From: Anaerobacillus alkalilacustris
Lineage (GTDB): Bacteria; Bacillota; Bacilli; Bacillales; Anaerobacillaceae
Assembly (NCBI RefSeq): GCF_001866005.1
Contig: NZ_MLQR01000004.1
Location: 124,001 to 188,000 of the forward strand
Direction: 5' to 3'
DNA length: 64,000 nucleotides
Part shown: one piece after another, positions 26,841-37,174 of the stretch
How positions within the stretch are numbered: position 1 is the first letter of the stretch
Layout of the letters: every line of letters starts with the position of its first letter
Program-made: the position numbers and the translations under genes
The notes under the pieces: model-generated
Seen by the model: the letters and a program-made list of their open reading frames with translations, nothing else
What the model was told of the DNA's origin: nothing
Database searches by the model: none

Positions 26841-27959
26841 ATGAGTGGCGATATAAATTTAGAAAAATATAATATTCGAACAGATTTAGCTCTTGAAGCT
26901 CATGAATTAGTTCAGGAAATGGAAGCGAAAAAAGAGCAGAACCAAAGACAGACAATTAATGGTGTGATTATAAAAGAAAGAGATGAAGAAGGGGTACATA
27001 TATCAACTGTTGAAATAACAGAAGAAGGAGCGAAAAGGCTAGGGAAAAAGGCTGGTAGCTACTTAACGTTTGAGATGCAAGGGATAAGAAATAAAGATAC
27101 AGAATTACAAGAAACCGTTGAACGAGTATTTGCTAAAGAATTTAATTTGTTTTTAAAACATTTAGGTATTAAAGAAGATGCAAGTTGTTTAGTTGTAGGG
27201 TTGGGAAATTGGAATGTTACTCCAGATGCATTGGGACCGATTGCTGTTGAAAATTTATTAATTACAAAACATATCTTTGAATTACAACCAGAGCAAATAT
27301 CCGAGGGCTTTCGACCTGTAAGTGCCATTACTCCAGGGGTGATGGGGATTACAGGCATTGAAACAAGTGACATTATCCATGGTGTCATTGAAAAAACAAA
27401 ACCAGACTTCGTTATTGCTATTGACGCTTTAGCGGCTCGTTCAATTGAACGAGTAAACGCGACTATCCAAGTTTCAGATTCGGGGATTCATCCTGGTTCT
27501 GGAGTAGGAAATAAGCGAAAAGAACTAAGTAAAGAAACGTTAGGAATACCCGTTATAGCTGTAGGAATTCCAACAGTTGTTGATGCAGTATCTATAACAA
27601 GTGATACGATTGATTTTGTTTTAAAACATTTCGGAAGAGAAATGCGCGAAGGGAATAAACCCTCTCGTTCTTTAACACCAGCAGGGATGACTTTTGGGGA
27701 AAAAAGAGTGCTGACTGATGAGGATATGCCCGAGTTACAGACGCGAAAAAATATTCTTGGTATGATTGGTGGCCTTGAAGAAGAAGAAAAACGTCAGCTA
27801 ATTAAAGAGGTCCTTTCGCCAATTGGGCATAATTTGATGGTTACTCCTAAGGAAGTAGATGTATTTATTGAAGATATGGCGAATGTTTTAGCTGCAGGAT
27901 TAAATGCAGCACTTCATGGTGAAGTAGATCAAGACAACGTCGGAATGTATACACATTAA
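26841..27959 (+). CDS. gpr: GPR, spore germination protease
   Basis: Degrades small acid-soluble spore proteins on germination; made as an inactive zymogen in the forespore. The product of about 372 residues shows [12 protein letters not shown] near the N terminus and the GPR core [16 protein letters not shown] and [17 protein letters not shown] 26838 and ATG 26841 are both possible; AGAAGGTG is better spaced for 26841. Codons upstream to 26769 lack a ribosome site. SigG control is expected from other Bacillus, but I could not place a promoter. Confidence 0.94.
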   Translation: MSGDINLEKYNIRTDLALEAHELVQEMEAKKEQNQRQTINGVIIKERDEEGVHISTVEITEEGAKRLGKKAGSYLTFEMQGIRNKDTELQETVERVFAKEFNLFLKHLGIKEDASCLVVGLGNWNVTPDALGPIAVENLLITKHIFELQPEQISEGFRPVSAITPGVMGITGIETSDIIHGVIEKTKPDFVIAIDALAARSIERVNATIQVSDSGIHPGSGVGNKRKELSKETLGIPVIAVGIPTVVDAVSITSDTIDFVLKHFGREMREGNKPSRSLTPAGMTFGEKRVLTDEDMPELQTRKNILGMIGGLEEEEKRQLIKEVLSPIGHNLMVTPKEVDVFIEDMANVLAAGLNAALHGEVDQDNVGMYTH

Positions 27960-28127
27960 GATCAATTTTAAATGGTGAGAGTTATATTTATTTTTTAACA
28001 TTATGATATAACTAATGATTGGTTAAAAGAATTAGAAAAGAAAACGTGAAGATCCTTAAATTATTTGTTCTACCCTTTCAATACATGGCATATCAATAAT
28101 GTAGACAGGCTATGAAAGGGTGAGATA

Positions 28128-29297
28128 ATGTCTTCTAGAAATTTTAGAGGATTTACGTTTAAGGTAAATAGGACAAGTCTGAAGCGAATAACTGTATTAG
28201 TCATTGTTGGTATAATGGCATTATTTATTGTAACAGGGATGCTTACTGCGTTTGAACCAGGATATGGATTATCATCTTCAACAGTTCATGCATGGAGCTC
28301 CTATGTTTCTAGTGAAGCATTAGTGCATATGATGGGAACTGAAAATCCATATTTTACTCAAGCATTACCGGAAGACAGTCAACCACCAAACTTTTCTAGC
28401 TTAGCTTTTGAATTAGCTACTAGCCTAAATCCTGATGACCCCAGGAGTTTATTGGGAAGAGAGTTACCGGGATTTGCCTTGTTCGATGGTAAAATTATTG
28501 TAGCAGGTGAACATACGGATTATACGAATATGCCAATTGAATCAGCACCACCAATGGAAGTGATGATGGCAGAACGAGAAGTTTCACAAGAAAATATTGA
28601 AAAAATGGACAAGTTAGATGAAGAATCCCCATCAAATGTAACTACAGGTGGAAAAAAAGTTGTCCATATCATCCATTCACATAGTAGAGAGTCATTTTTG
28701 CCGGAATTAAAAGACACAAATGTACCAAATCAAGCATTTCACTCAACGGTTAATATTACGTTAGTCGGGGAAAGGTTAGGGCGAGAATTAGAAAAAAGAG
28801 GAATCGGTGTTGAGGTTGATAAGAGTGATATAGGAGCAATACTTAGTAATCGTGGATGGGTATATGGTCAATCCTATGACGCATCGAGAGAGATTGTGAA
28901 AGAAGCAATTAGTAATAATAATGATTTAGAATTTTTCTTTGATGTGCATCGTGATGCACAACCAAGGGATATTACAACAGTTACTATTAACGGAGTGGAA
29001 TATGCAAGAACTCTATTTATTGTAGGAGAAAATAATAAGAATTATGAAAAAAATCTGAAGTTAGCAACCGAACTACATGAATTATTAGATAAAAGGTATC
29101 CTGGTTTAAGTAGAGGGGTTATTTTAAAACCTGCTTCGGGAGCTAATGGTAGATATAATCAAGATTTATCACCAAATTCCATTTTAGTTGAAGTTGGTGG
29201 CGTGGATAATACACTTGAAGAGGGTTATCGATCTGCAGAAGCTTTTGCGAAAGTATTTAGCGAATTTTACTGGGATGCTGAAAAAGTAAATAAATAG
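28128..29297 (+). CDS. spoIIP: stage II sporulation protein P
   Basis: Cell-wall amidase/endopeptidase of the SpoIIDMP engulfment complex. The 389 residues have an N-terminal membrane anchor (about 22-42), a linker, and the SpoIIP catalytic domain with zinc-ligand regions VVHIIHSHSRESF, FFFDVHRDAQPRD and ILVEVGGVDNTLEE. AAGGGTGAG precedes ATG 28128. Following gpr, it is in the B. subtilis order gpr-spoIIP-yqxA. Confidence 0.95.
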   Translation: MSSRNFRGFTFKVNRTSLKRITVLVIVGIMALFIVTGMLTAFEPGYGLSSSTVHAWSSYVSSEALVHMMGTENPYFTQALPEDSQPPNFSSLAFELATSLNPDDPRSLLGRELPGFALFDGKIIVAGEHTDYTNMPIESAPPMEVMMAEREVSQENIEKMDKLDEESPSNVTTGGKKVVHIIHSHSRESFLPELKDTNVPNQAFHSTVNITLVGERLGRELEKRGIGVEVDKSDIGAILSNRGWVYGQSYDASREIVKEAISNNNDLEFFFDVHRDAQPRDITTVTINGVEYARTLFIVGENNKNYEKNLKLATELHELLDKRYPGLSRGVILKPASGANGRYNQDLSPNSILVEVGGVDNTLEEGYRSAEAFAKVFSEFYWDAEKVNK

Positions 29298-29338
29298 GAT
29301 AAACTAAACCAAATATTTAATATAAGGTGGTGTAAACA

Positions 29339-29692
29339 GTGACGAAATTTTTGTTGAAATGCTTTTTTATTACGACTGTCCTTTTTGGTGGAGTACTAGT
29401 AGGAATTCAAATTGCTAGTAACAATATGGTACAAATGACAGGTGACAGTAAATACTCAACTTCGAATTTTATAAAAAAGAGTGATATTAACGAAACTCCT
29501 ACTGTTTATACCGACCTAACAACGGAAAAGGTAACTAGCCATGATTTAGAAAGTAAACAAGAAAAATTAGAACAAATACAGACGTTCAATCTTTTTTCTC
29601 AAATGGGTGTAATGTTATCAGACATTCTTAATAAGCTTTTTTCAAGCATTTTGTCGCAGCTAACTGCTGCAATAGCGAATGTTTTAAATTAG
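29339..29692 (+). CDS. yqxA: YqxA/DUF3679-like protein
   Basis: 117 residues with an N-terminal hydrophobic anchor or signal (about 4-24), a polar middle and a hydrophobic C terminus. Function is unknown. The position between spoIIP and lepA is that of B. subtilis yqxA, a DUF3679 member; I rely on position more than sequence. The start is GTG 29339 with AAGGTGGTG upstream. A terminator follows. Confidence 0.75.
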   Translation: MTKFLLKCFFITTVLFGGVLVGIQIASNNMVQMTGDSKYSTSNFIKKSDINETPTVYTDLTTEKVTSHDLESKQEKLEQIQTFNLFSQMGVMLSDILNKLFSSILSQLTAAIANVLN

Positions 29693-29693
29693 T

Positions 29694-29720
29694 AGGACTG
29701 CTCAAGTAGCAGTCTTTTTC
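29694..29720 (+). terminator. terminator after yqxA
   Basis: GACTGCT (29,696-29,702) and AGCAGTC (29,708-29,714) form a 7-bp stem followed by TTTTT. It closes the spoIIP-yqxA unit. Confidence 0.8.
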
Positions 29721-29828
29721 AGCTTTTTCATGTTTTTGAAGTAGCTTAAATTGAATAATATATATGTCAAAATGTTTATCTAGAAGAAGTATCTAAATCC
29801 TCAAAATATTACACAATAATAAATTTGA

Positions 29829-29857
29829 TTGAAACAAAATGCTGCTATTGATATAAT
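29829..29857 (+). promoter_or_regulatory. SigA-type promoter of lepA
   Basis: TTGAAA (29,829-29,834), a 17-base spacer and TATAAT (29,852-29,857). It gives a leader of about 130 bases that includes the R1 remnant just before the lepA start. Confidence 0.75.
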
Positions 29858-29940
29858 TTATCCTAGTGTATATCAGTATGTAATGAAACTGATGAAATAA
29901 TTTTTAAAACGGTTTTGAAATAAAAGCAAGAACTTCAGTG

Positions 29941-29975
29941 ACTTAAGGCGAGAAACAGAAGCCTTGCGCTTTTCT
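29941..29975 (+). repeat. R1 repeat remnant in the lepA leader
   Basis: ACTTCAGTGACTTAAGGCG followed by GCCTTGCGCTTTTCT recalls the outer ends of R1 with the interior lost; AAGGC/GCCTT can pair. It ends about 20 bases before the lepA ATG. Confidence 0.5.
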
Positions 29976-29994
29976 ATTTGGGAGTGATTAACGA

Positions 29995-31821
29995 ATGAAT
30001 AAAGAAGAACGATTAAAACGAAGAGAGAAAATCCGTAATTTTTCAATTATTGCTCATATAGATCATGGTAAATCTACGTTGGCCGATCGTATCCTTGAAA
30101 AAACGAGTGCATTAACACAACGTGAAATGAAAGACCAAATGCTAGACGCAATGGACTTAGAGAGAGAACGGGGTATTACAATTAAATTAAATGCAGTTCA
30201 GTTAAGTTACAAAGCGAAAAATGGGGAAGACTATATTTTCCATCTCATTGATACCCCAGGTCACGTTGACTTTACGTATGAAGTTTCGCGAAGTTTAGCA
30301 GCTTGTGAAGGTGCGTTACTAATTGTTGATGCGGCTCAAGGAATTGAAGCACAAACTCTTGCTAACGTATACTTAGCTCTTGATAATGACTTAGAAATTT
30401 TACCCGTCATTAATAAAATAGATTTACCAAGTGCAGAGCCAGAGAGAGTTAAACAAGAAGTTGAAGATATTATTGGCTTAGATACATCTGATGCAGTACT
30501 CGCTTCTGCTAAAAATGGGATTGGTATTGAAGAAATTTTAGAGCAAGTAGTAGAGAAGGTTCCTGCGCCAAGTGGTGATCCTGAAGCACCTTTAAAAGCT
30601 TTAATTTTTGATTCGTTGTATGACCCATACCGAGGTGTCATCGTATATATTCGAATTGTTGAAGGAACGGTTAAGACAGGACAAAAAATTCGAATGATGG
30701 CGACAGGTGCTGAGTTTGAAGTAATTGAAACAGGTGTGTTTACTCCAAAACCTGTAAAACAAAAAGAACTTACAGTTGGAGATGTTGGATTTTTAACTGC
30801 TTCGATTAAAAATGTTAGTGATACCCGTGTGGGGGATACAATTACGAGCGTCACTAATTCTGCGAATGAACCGTTGGCAGGTTATCGAAAAATGAATCCG
30901 ATGGTGTTTTGTGGTTTGTATCCGTTAGACACGAATGATTATAATGATTTAAGGGATGCTCTTGAGAAACTCGAGTTAAACGATGCATCTTTACAGTATG
31001 AACCCGAAACTTCTCAAGCTTTGGGCTTTGGTTTCCGTTGTGGTTTCTTAGGCTTATTACACATGGAAATTATTCAAGAACGTATTGAAAGAGAGTTTAA
31101 TATCGATATTATCACTACAGCACCAAGTGTTATTTATAAAGTAACGCTTACTAATGAGGAAGAATTAAGGATTGATAATCCTTCAAAAATGCCAGACCCA
31201 CAAATTATTGAGTTTATTGAAGAGCCGTATGTGAAGGCTTCTGTCATGGTTCCTAATGATTATGTAGGGGCAGTTATGGAAATTTGTCAAAAGAAGCGTG
31301 GTAATTATCTAGATATGAAATATTTAGATGCAAACCGTGTGACACTTACGTATGAAATCCCACTGTCAGAAATTGTATATGATTTCTTTGACCAATTAAA
31401 ATCAAGTACAAAAGGGTATGCTTCTTTTGACTACGAACTAATTGGTTATAAACAATCGAAATTAGTGAAAATGGATATTCTGTTAAATGCTGAAAGAGTA
31501 GATGCTTTATCGGTAATTGTTCACCGTGATTCAGCTTATGAGCGAGGGAAAGTAATTGTAGAAAAGCTGAAAGAATTAATTCCACGTCAGCAATTTGAAG
31601 TTCCAGTTCAGGCGAGTATTGGGCAAAAAATTATTGCAAGATCGACGATTAAAGCTATTCGTAAGAATGTATTGGCCAAATGTTATGGTGGTGATATATC
31701 TCGTAAACGTAAGCTTCTAGATAAACAAAAAGAAGGGAAAAAACGTATGAAGAGTGTTGGAAGTGTTGAAGTTCCACAAGAAGCATTTATGGCTGTTCTT
31801 CGTATGGATGAAAATAAGTAA
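29995..31821 (+). CDS. lepA: elongation factor 4
   Basis: Ribosome-bound translational GTPase (EF4). The 608 residues contain [11 protein letters not shown] (G1), DTPGHVDF (G3) and NKIDLP (G4), elongation-factor domains II, III and V, and the LepA-specific C-terminal domain ending in [21 protein letters not shown] precedes ATG 29995. It is followed by hemW in the usual order. Length and motifs are normal. Confidence 0.97.
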   Translation: MNKEERLKRREKIRNFSIIAHIDHGKSTLADRILEKTSALTQREMKDQMLDAMDLERERGITIKLNAVQLSYKAKNGEDYIFHLIDTPGHVDFTYEVSRSLAACEGALLIVDAAQGIEAQTLANVYLALDNDLEILPVINKIDLPSAEPERVKQEVEDIIGLDTSDAVLASAKNGIGIEEILEQVVEKVPAPSGDPEAPLKALIFDSLYDPYRGVIVYIRIVEGTVKTGQKIRMMATGAEFEVIETGVFTPKPVKQKELTVGDVGFLTASIKNVSDTRVGDTITSVTNSANEPLAGYRKMNPMVFCGLYPLDTNDYNDLRDALEKLELNDASLQYEPETSQALGFGFRCGFLGLLHMEIIQERIEREFNIDIITTAPSVIYKVTLTNEEELRIDNPSKMPDPQIIEFIEEPYVKASVMVPNDYVGAVMEICQKKRGNYLDMKYLDANRVTLTYEIPLSEIVYDFFDQLKSSTKGYASFDYELIGYKQSKLVKMDILLNAERVDALSVIVHRDSAYERGKVIVEKLKELIPRQQFEVPVQASIGQKIIARSTIKAIRKNVLAKCYGGDISRKRKLLDKQKEGKKRMKSVGSVEVPQEAFMAVLRMDENK

Positions 31822-31953
31822 TAAATTTTGATTAACCGTAGAAGTTACAGTTCTACGGTTTTTCTTCGCAATGAATTTAAATTGTGAATTTCTTTGAAAA
31901 TAAATGATCGTATGATCTACTATCCTAAATTCCATAAAAAAGAGGTTGATCCA

Positions 31954-33093
31954 ATGTTTAGTCCGAAAGCGGTGTACGTTCATATTCCTTTTTGTGAACA
32001 GATCTGCCATTATTGTGATTTTAACAAAGTCTTTTTAAAGGGGCAGCCAGTTGATGACTATATCGCGGCTTGTGAAACCGAGATGAAAGAAACAGTAAAA
32101 CAATTTCCTTATAAAGAAATACAATCGATTTATGTAGGTGGAGGGACTCCAACATCTTTATCAGTTATTCAATTAGAAAGGTTATTAAAAGCTATAAACA
32201 ATGTTTATAAACCATGTGAAGATGTTGAATATACTATTGAAGTTAACCCGAGTAATATGGTAGAAGAAAAGCTAGCGGTGATAAGGGAAGCTGGTATAAA
32301 TCGATTAAGTATTGGTGTACAGGCCTTCCAAGAAGAATTACTTAGACGTATTGGCAGGAATCATGTTGAAAAAGATATTTATGACACAATAGATAAAGCT
32401 AGAACATTAGGATTCGAAAATATTTCTATAGATTTAATGTTTGGATTACCAGGTCAAACTGTTTCGATGTTCAAAGAGACCTTAATAAAGGCTATACAAT
32501 TAAATATTCCGCATTTTTCTGCGTATTCCTTAAAGGTTGAAGAGAAAACAGTTTTTCATCAATTACAAAGAAAAGGGAAGCTTCATTTACCAGCAGAAGA
32601 TGAAGAGGTAGAGATGTATGAATTATTAATGAACGTGCTTTTAGAACATGGATATGACCAGTACGAAATCAGTAACTTTAGTAAAAGTAATTATGAGAGT
32701 AAGCATAATTTAACGTATTGGAATAACGAAGAATATTATGGTATTGGAGCAGGAGCCCATGGGTATGTAGGGGGAGTTAGACATTCTAATGTTGGACCTA
32801 TTAAAAAATATATATCGTTAATTGAAGCAATGGGACGTTCTGCCAACGAGCAACATTTCGTAACTACTGAAGAGAAGATTGAAGAAGAAATGTTTTTAGG
32901 GTTAAGAAAATTAGAAGGTGTATCTATTGAACGTTTTGTTAATAAGTATGGAAAATCTCCTTTTGATTTTTTTGGAAAAGAGATTAAACAACTTCAAACT
33001 CAAGGTTTGGTTGAAATTGTTAATGGACAAGTTAGATTGACTAGAAATGGACTTTTTGTAGCTAACGAGGTTTTTGAGAAATTTTTATTTTAG
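31954..33093 (+). CDS. hemW: HemW, radical-SAM heme chaperone
   Basis: 379-residue radical SAM protein related to coproporphyrinogen dehydrogenase HemN but acting in heme handling. The iron-sulfur motif CEQICHYC (Cx3Cx2C) is near residue 15 in YVHIPFCEQICHYCDF, followed by the GGGTPTSL block and ELDPS-like EVNPSN. AGAGG is eight bases from ATG 31954; the open frame to 31894 has no ribosome site. B. subtilis has this gene (formerly hemN) after lepA. Confidence 0.93.
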   Translation: MFSPKAVYVHIPFCEQICHYCDFNKVFLKGQPVDDYIAACETEMKETVKQFPYKEIQSIYVGGGTPTSLSVIQLERLLKAINNVYKPCEDVEYTIEVNPSNMVEEKLAVIREAGINRLSIGVQAFQEELLRRIGRNHVEKDIYDTIDKARTLGFENISIDLMFGLPGQTVSMFKETLIKAIQLNIPHFSAYSLKVEEKTVFHQLQRKGKLHLPAEDEEVEMYELLMNVLLEHGYDQYEISNFSKSNYESKHNLTYWNNEEYYGIGAGAHGYVGGVRHSNVGPIKKYISLIEAMGRSANEQHFVTTEEKIEEEMFLGLRKLEGVSIERFVNKYGKSPFDFFGKEIKQLQTQGLVEIVNGQVRLTRNGLFVANEVFEKFLF

Positions 33094-33107
33094 TGCGGAA
33101 TTTCATG

Positions 33108-33150
33108 AACTATATCGAGTTGAATTTGTCTTTTTCAACTCGATATAGTT
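33108..33150. repeat. perfect 17-bp inverted repeat downstream of hemW
   Basis: AACTATATCGAGTTGAA (33,108-33,124) is exactly complementary to TTCAACTCGATATAGTT (33,134-33,150), with loop TTTGTCTTT. No T-run follows, so it is not a standard terminator. GAATTTCAT before it and ATGAAATTC at 33,174 make an outer pair. Confidence 0.75.
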
Positions 33151-33272
33151 TGCTGGGGTGTCAAATAAGTCTAATGAAATTCATAGTTTGGAAATAGTAA
33201 AATAACAAAATCACTAAAGACCAAACTTTTCTCGGTATATTCTATATTTAAAAGCTAACTTACTCTGAACCG

Positions 33273-33302
33273 TTGACAAAGAATATAGATTTTTGGTAAT
33301 TT
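33273..33302 (+). promoter_or_regulatory. likely SigA promoter of the hrcA operon
   Basis: TTGACA (33,273-33,278) with TAATTT (33,297-33,302) after 18 bases. The CIRCE operator starts 12 bases after the -10, as expected for HrcA control. Confidence 0.65.
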
Positions 33303-33313
33303 ATTATTAGTAT

Positions 33314-33340
33314 TTAGCACTCGTCAACCAAGAGTGCTAA
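33314..33340 (+). promoter_or_regulatory. CIRCE operator
   Basis: TTAGCACTC (33,314-33,322), nine bases, GAGTGCTAA (33,332-33,340): a perfect match to the CIRCE inverted repeat bound by HrcA. It is 16 bases upstream of hrcA, so HrcA represses its own operon. Confidence 0.97.
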
Positions 33341-33356
33341 CAGGGGTGATAAATAA

Positions 33357-34391
33357 ATGTTAACAGAACGTCAATTATTAATTCTAAAAGCAATTATTGA
33401 TGATTATATCCGTTCTGCGGAACCAGTGGGTTCTAGGAGTGTATCTAAAAGAGATGATATTTCATATAGTCCGGCAACCATACGTAATGAAATGGCTGAT
33501 TTGGAGGAACTTGGTTTTTTGGAGAAGCCGCATAGTTCTGCGGGTAGAATTCCTTCACAAAAAGGTTATCGTTATTACGTAGATCACTTGTTATCACCTC
33601 AATTACTTTCAAAGTCAGAAATTAAAGACATTAAAACAATTTTTGCTCAAAAAATTCATGAAGTTGAGCAAGTTATTGAACAGTCAGCTCAAATCTTGTC
33701 GAATTTAACAAGTTACACTTCTATCGTGTTAGGGCCTGAAGTCTTTGAAACAACTTTACAGCATTTACAAATAATCCCATTAACTCAAGATACTGGTGTT
33801 GCCATTATTGTTACTAATACTGGCCACGTTGAGAAACAAGCAATTTCATTACCGGAAGGAATGAAACTTTCAGATATTGAAATGATGGTGAATATTTTAA
33901 ATGAAAGACTAAAAGGTGTTTCAATGCTTGAACTTAGAGGAAAGATCTTCTCCGAAGTTGGAATTGTTTTGAAAATGCATATTAGCAACTATAAAGATAT
34001 GATGAAAATGTTAGAACAGTCATTTAAACAGGAGAAAAACGATCAAATTTTCTTTGGTGGTAAGACGAACATTTTTTCTCAACCTGAATTTCGTGATGTA
34101 GAAAAAGTACGTCAACTTCTTGAAATGTTTGAGGAAAAACAACTTATTCATAAAATATTCCGATCAGATAGTTCAGGGATTACTGTGAAAATTGGCCAAG
34201 AAAATAACCATGAAGCAATAGATCATTGTAGTATTATCACAGCAACCTATACTGTAGACGGGAAACATTTAGGTACAATAGGGATATTAGGGCCAACGAG
34301 AATGGAGTATCGACGTACTATAGGGGTTTTAGATTATATATCTAAAGGAATGACAAATACTTTAACTAGTCTGTATCAAAGAAATAAGTAA
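33357..34391 (+). CDS. hrcA: heat-inducible transcription repressor HrcA
   Basis: 344-residue repressor of class I heat-shock genes, whose activity depends on GroEL. It has an N-terminal winged helix (MLTERQLLILKAIIDDYI, then YSPATIRNEMADLEELGFLE) and a C-terminal GAF-like dimer domain ending GILGPTRMEYRRTIGVLDYI. CIRCE lies directly upstream. It is first in hrcA-grpE-dnaK, with dnaJ beyond a partial terminator. Confidence 0.96.
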   Translation: MLTERQLLILKAIIDDYIRSAEPVGSRSVSKRDDISYSPATIRNEMADLEELGFLEKPHSSAGRIPSQKGYRYYVDHLLSPQLLSKSEIKDIKTIFAQKIHEVEQVIEQSAQILSNLTSYTSIVLGPEVFETTLQHLQIIPLTQDTGVAIIVTNTGHVEKQAISLPEGMKLSDIEMMVNILNERLKGVSMLELRGKIFSEVGIVLKMHISNYKDMMKMLEQSFKQEKNDQIFFGGKTNIFSQPEFRDVEKVRQLLEMFEEKQLIHKIFRSDSSGITVKIGQENNHEAIDHCSIITATYTVDGKHLGTIGILGPTRMEYRRTIGVLDYISKGMTNTLTSLYQRNK

Positions 34392-34494
34392 TGGAAATAT
34401 TGACAAATAGCAGAAAAATATATATTCTGCCTGTTGGTAGTCATTTTATTCCAAGAAAATAGTATAGTTTTACTTTGTTAGGGAGGTGAAAGAG

Positions 34495-35073
34495 TTGGAT
34501 AGAGCAGAACAAGAATTGGAACCACAAACAAAAGAAGATGTAGTAGAAGAAGTTGAAAATGATAATGATACTCAACAAGGCGACGATCTAAAAGATGAAG
34601 AAGATGTAAATTTATCCGAAGAAGAATTGAGGATTCAAGACCTTGAAACTCAGGTAAAAGATTTAAATGATCGTTTGCTTCGTGTTCAAGCGGATTATGA
34701 TAACTTCCGTCGAAGAACAAGACAAGAGAAGGAAGCAGCTGCCAAATATAGATCGCAAAGTTTGCTAGAAGAATTGATTCCTGCCATCGATAACTTTGAT
34801 CGTGCATTAGGAGTTAACGCTGAAAGTGATGAAGCTAAATCTATACAACAAGGTATGGAAATGGTATATCGTCAATTGACTGAGGCTTTAAAAAATGAGG
34901 GATTAGAGGTAATTGAGGCAGTTGGTCAAGACTTTGATCCACATTATCATCAAGCAGTAATGCAAGTTGAAAGTGAAGATTATCAACCTAATGTAGTCGT
35001 TGAAGAATTACAAAAGGGTTATAAACTTAAAGATCGTGTTATTCGACCTTCAATGGTAAAAGTTAGTCAATAA
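34495..35073 (+). CDS. grpE: GrpE nucleotide exchange factor
   Basis: 192-residue co-chaperone that releases ADP from DnaK. It has an acidic N terminus, a long coiled coil ([20 protein letters not shown] and on to DYDNFRRRT), and the C-terminal beta domain ([14 protein letters not shown]). GGGAGGTG at 34,481-34,488 is the ribosome site, so TTG 34495 is the start rather than the in-frame GTG 34486 that lies inside it. Confidence 0.95.
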   Translation: MDRAEQELEPQTKEDVVEEVENDNDTQQGDDLKDEEDVNLSEEELRIQDLETQVKDLNDRLLRVQADYDNFRRRTRQEKEAAAKYRSQSLLEELIPAIDNFDRALGVNAESDEAKSIQQGMEMVYRQLTEALKNEGLEVIEAVGQDFDPHYHQAVMQVESEDYQPNVVVEELQKGYKLKDRVIRPSMVKVSQ

Positions 35074-35114
35074 TGTCTAGATAAAGATACATAAATTTAT
35101 AGGAGGAAATGTCA

Positions 35115-36938
35115 ATGAGTAAAGTTATTGGTATTGATTTAGGTACAACTAACTCTTGTGTAGCAGTAATGGAGGGGGGAGAGGCAGTAGTTATCCCAAA
35201 CCCTGAAGGAAATAGAACTACACCTTCAGTAGTTGCCTTTAAAAATGGAGAACGTTTAGTAGGTGAAGTAGCTAAGCGTCAAGCAATTACAAACCCAAAC
35301 ACGATTATGTCGATTAAACGTTATATGGGGACTGATCACAAAGTAGAAGTAGAAGGAAAAAAATATACTCCTCAAGAAATTTCTGCAATCATTCTTCAAA
35401 AGTTAAAAGAAGATGCTGAAGCTTATTTAGGAGAAAAAGTAACAAAAGCTGTTATCACAGTTCCAGCTTACTTTAATGACTCTCAACGTCAAGCAACAAA
35501 GGACGCTGGTAAAATTGCAGGTTTAGAAGTTGAGCGTATCGTAAACGAACCGACAGCGGCCGCTTTAGCTTATGGTCTTGAAAAACAAGAAGATCAAACG
35601 ATTTTAGTTTATGACTTAGGTGGTGGAACGTTTGACGTATCTATCCTTGAGCTAGGTGATGGCTTTTTTGAAGTAAAAGCAACATCTGGAGACAATAAGC
35701 TTGGTGGAGACGACTTTGACCAAGTAATTATTGACTACTTAGTAGCAGAGTTTAAGAAGGAAAATTCTATTGATCTTTCGCAAGATAAAATGGCTCTACA
35801 ACGATTAAAAGATGCTGCTGAGAAAGCGAAAAAAGATCTTTCAGGAGTGACTTCGACACAAATTTCTTTACCATTTATTACAGCTGATGCTTCAGGACCT
35901 AAACACTTAGAAGTAACATTAACTCGTGCTAAGTTTGATGAAATTTCAAGCCAACTTGTTGAGCGTACAATGGGTCCAACTCGCCAAGCTCTTCAAGATG
36001 CAGGTATGACTCCGAATGATATTGATAAAGTTGTACTTGTTGGTGGATCAACACGTATACCAGCTGTACAAGACGCTATCAAAAAGGTAATTGGAAAAGA
36101 TCCTCATAAAGGGGTAAACCCTGATGAAGTAGTTGCATTAGGTGCAGCAGTTCAAGCAGGTGTTCTAACTGGAGATGTTAAGGATGTTGTATTATTAGAC
36201 GTTACACCTTTATCTTTAGGGATTGAAACAATGGGTGCTGTATTTACCAAACTAATTGATCGTAATACAACAATTCCAACAAGTAAGTCACAAGTGTTTT
36301 CAACTGCTAGTGATAATCAACCGTCAGTAGATATTCATGTTCTTCAAGGTGAGCGTCAAATGGCGGCAGATAATAAAACGCTTGGAAGATTCCAATTATC
36401 TGATATTCCACCAGCTCCACGTGGTGTTCCGCAAATCGAAGTAACCTTTGATATTGATGCAAACGGGATTGTTAACGTAAAAGCTAAAGATTTAGGGACA
36501 AATAAAGAGCAATCCATTACGATTACTTCTTCTTCAGGATTAAGCGAAGAGGAAATCGATAAAATGGTGAAGGATGCTGAAGCAAATGCTGAAGCTGATA
36601 AAAAGCGTCGTGAAGAAGTAGATCTTCGTAATGAGGCAGATCATTTAGTATTTACAACTGAAAAAACGTTAAAAGACCTTGAAGGCAAAGTTGATGAAGG
36701 TGAAGTAACAAAAGCTAACGAAGCAAAAGATAAGCTGAAAACTGCTCTTGAAGGAGCAGATATTGAAGCTATTAAAACAGCAAAAGATGAACTTCAAGAA
36801 ATAGTTCAAGCGTTATCAGTAAAATTATATGAGCAAGCGGCACAAGCAGCTCAAGGTGAGCAAGGTCAACAAGATGCCAAAGCAGACGATAATGTTGTCG
36901 ATGCTGAGTATGAAGAAGTAAATGATGAGAAGAAATAA
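35115..36938 (+). CDS. dnaK: chaperone DnaK (Hsp70)
   Basis: 607-residue Hsp70. It has [17 protein letters not shown] at the N terminus, [14 protein letters not shown], a substrate-binding domain with [20 protein letters not shown], and a helical lid with a Q-rich tail ending [14 protein letters not shown] at 35,101-35,106 favours ATG 35115 over ATG 35109. HrcA/CIRCE controls it. A stem-loop with a T-run follows before dnaJ. Confidence 0.97.
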   Translation: MSKVIGIDLGTTNSCVAVMEGGEAVVIPNPEGNRTTPSVVAFKNGERLVGEVAKRQAITNPNTIMSIKRYMGTDHKVEVEGKKYTPQEISAIILQKLKEDAEAYLGEKVTKAVITVPAYFNDSQRQATKDAGKIAGLEVERIVNEPTAAALAYGLEKQEDQTILVYDLGGGTFDVSILELGDGFFEVKATSGDNKLGGDDFDQVIIDYLVAEFKKENSIDLSQDKMALQRLKDAAEKAKKDLSGVTSTQISLPFITADASGPKHLEVTLTRAKFDEISSQLVERTMGPTRQALQDAGMTPNDIDKVVLVGGSTRIPAVQDAIKKVIGKDPHKGVNPDEVVALGAAVQAGVLTGDVKDVVLLDVTPLSLGIETMGAVFTKLIDRNTTIPTSKSQVFSTASDNQPSVDIHVLQGERQMAADNKTLGRFQLSDIPPAPRGVPQIEVTFDIDANGIVNVKAKDLGTNKEQSITITSSSGLSEEEIDKMVKDAEANAEADKKRREEVDLRNEADHLVFTTEKTLKDLEGKVDEGEVTKANEAKDKLKTALEGADIEAIKTAKDELQEIVQALSVKLYEQAAQAAQGEQGQQDAKADDNVVDAEYEEVNDEKK

Positions 36939-36952
36939 GGCACAAGCCTTGA

Positions 36953-36993
36953 GGAAAAAGTCAAAGTCAGGCTATTAGGCTTTGACTTTTTTT
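36953..36993 (+). terminator. terminator-like hairpin between dnaK and dnaJ
   Basis: AAAAAGTCAAAG pairs with CTTTGACTTTTT, followed by T-rich sequence. It should lower transcription into dnaJ, giving more DnaK than DnaJ, unless dnaJ has its own promoter in the next 180 bases. Confidence 0.75.
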
Positions 36994-37174
36994 CCACTTT
37001 AATAAGAATAATTAGAGTAGACTTAGTTTGTATTGGTGATAGTATTAAAAAGTTTAAGTTAGAATATAGTATTGTGCTATAAAATATAAAAGATACCAAT
37101 CCCCTAATGCTTCACATTTTTCAGGGATAGTGTTAAGATATTCGTTATGTAATAAATTCGGGAGTGGGTACAAA

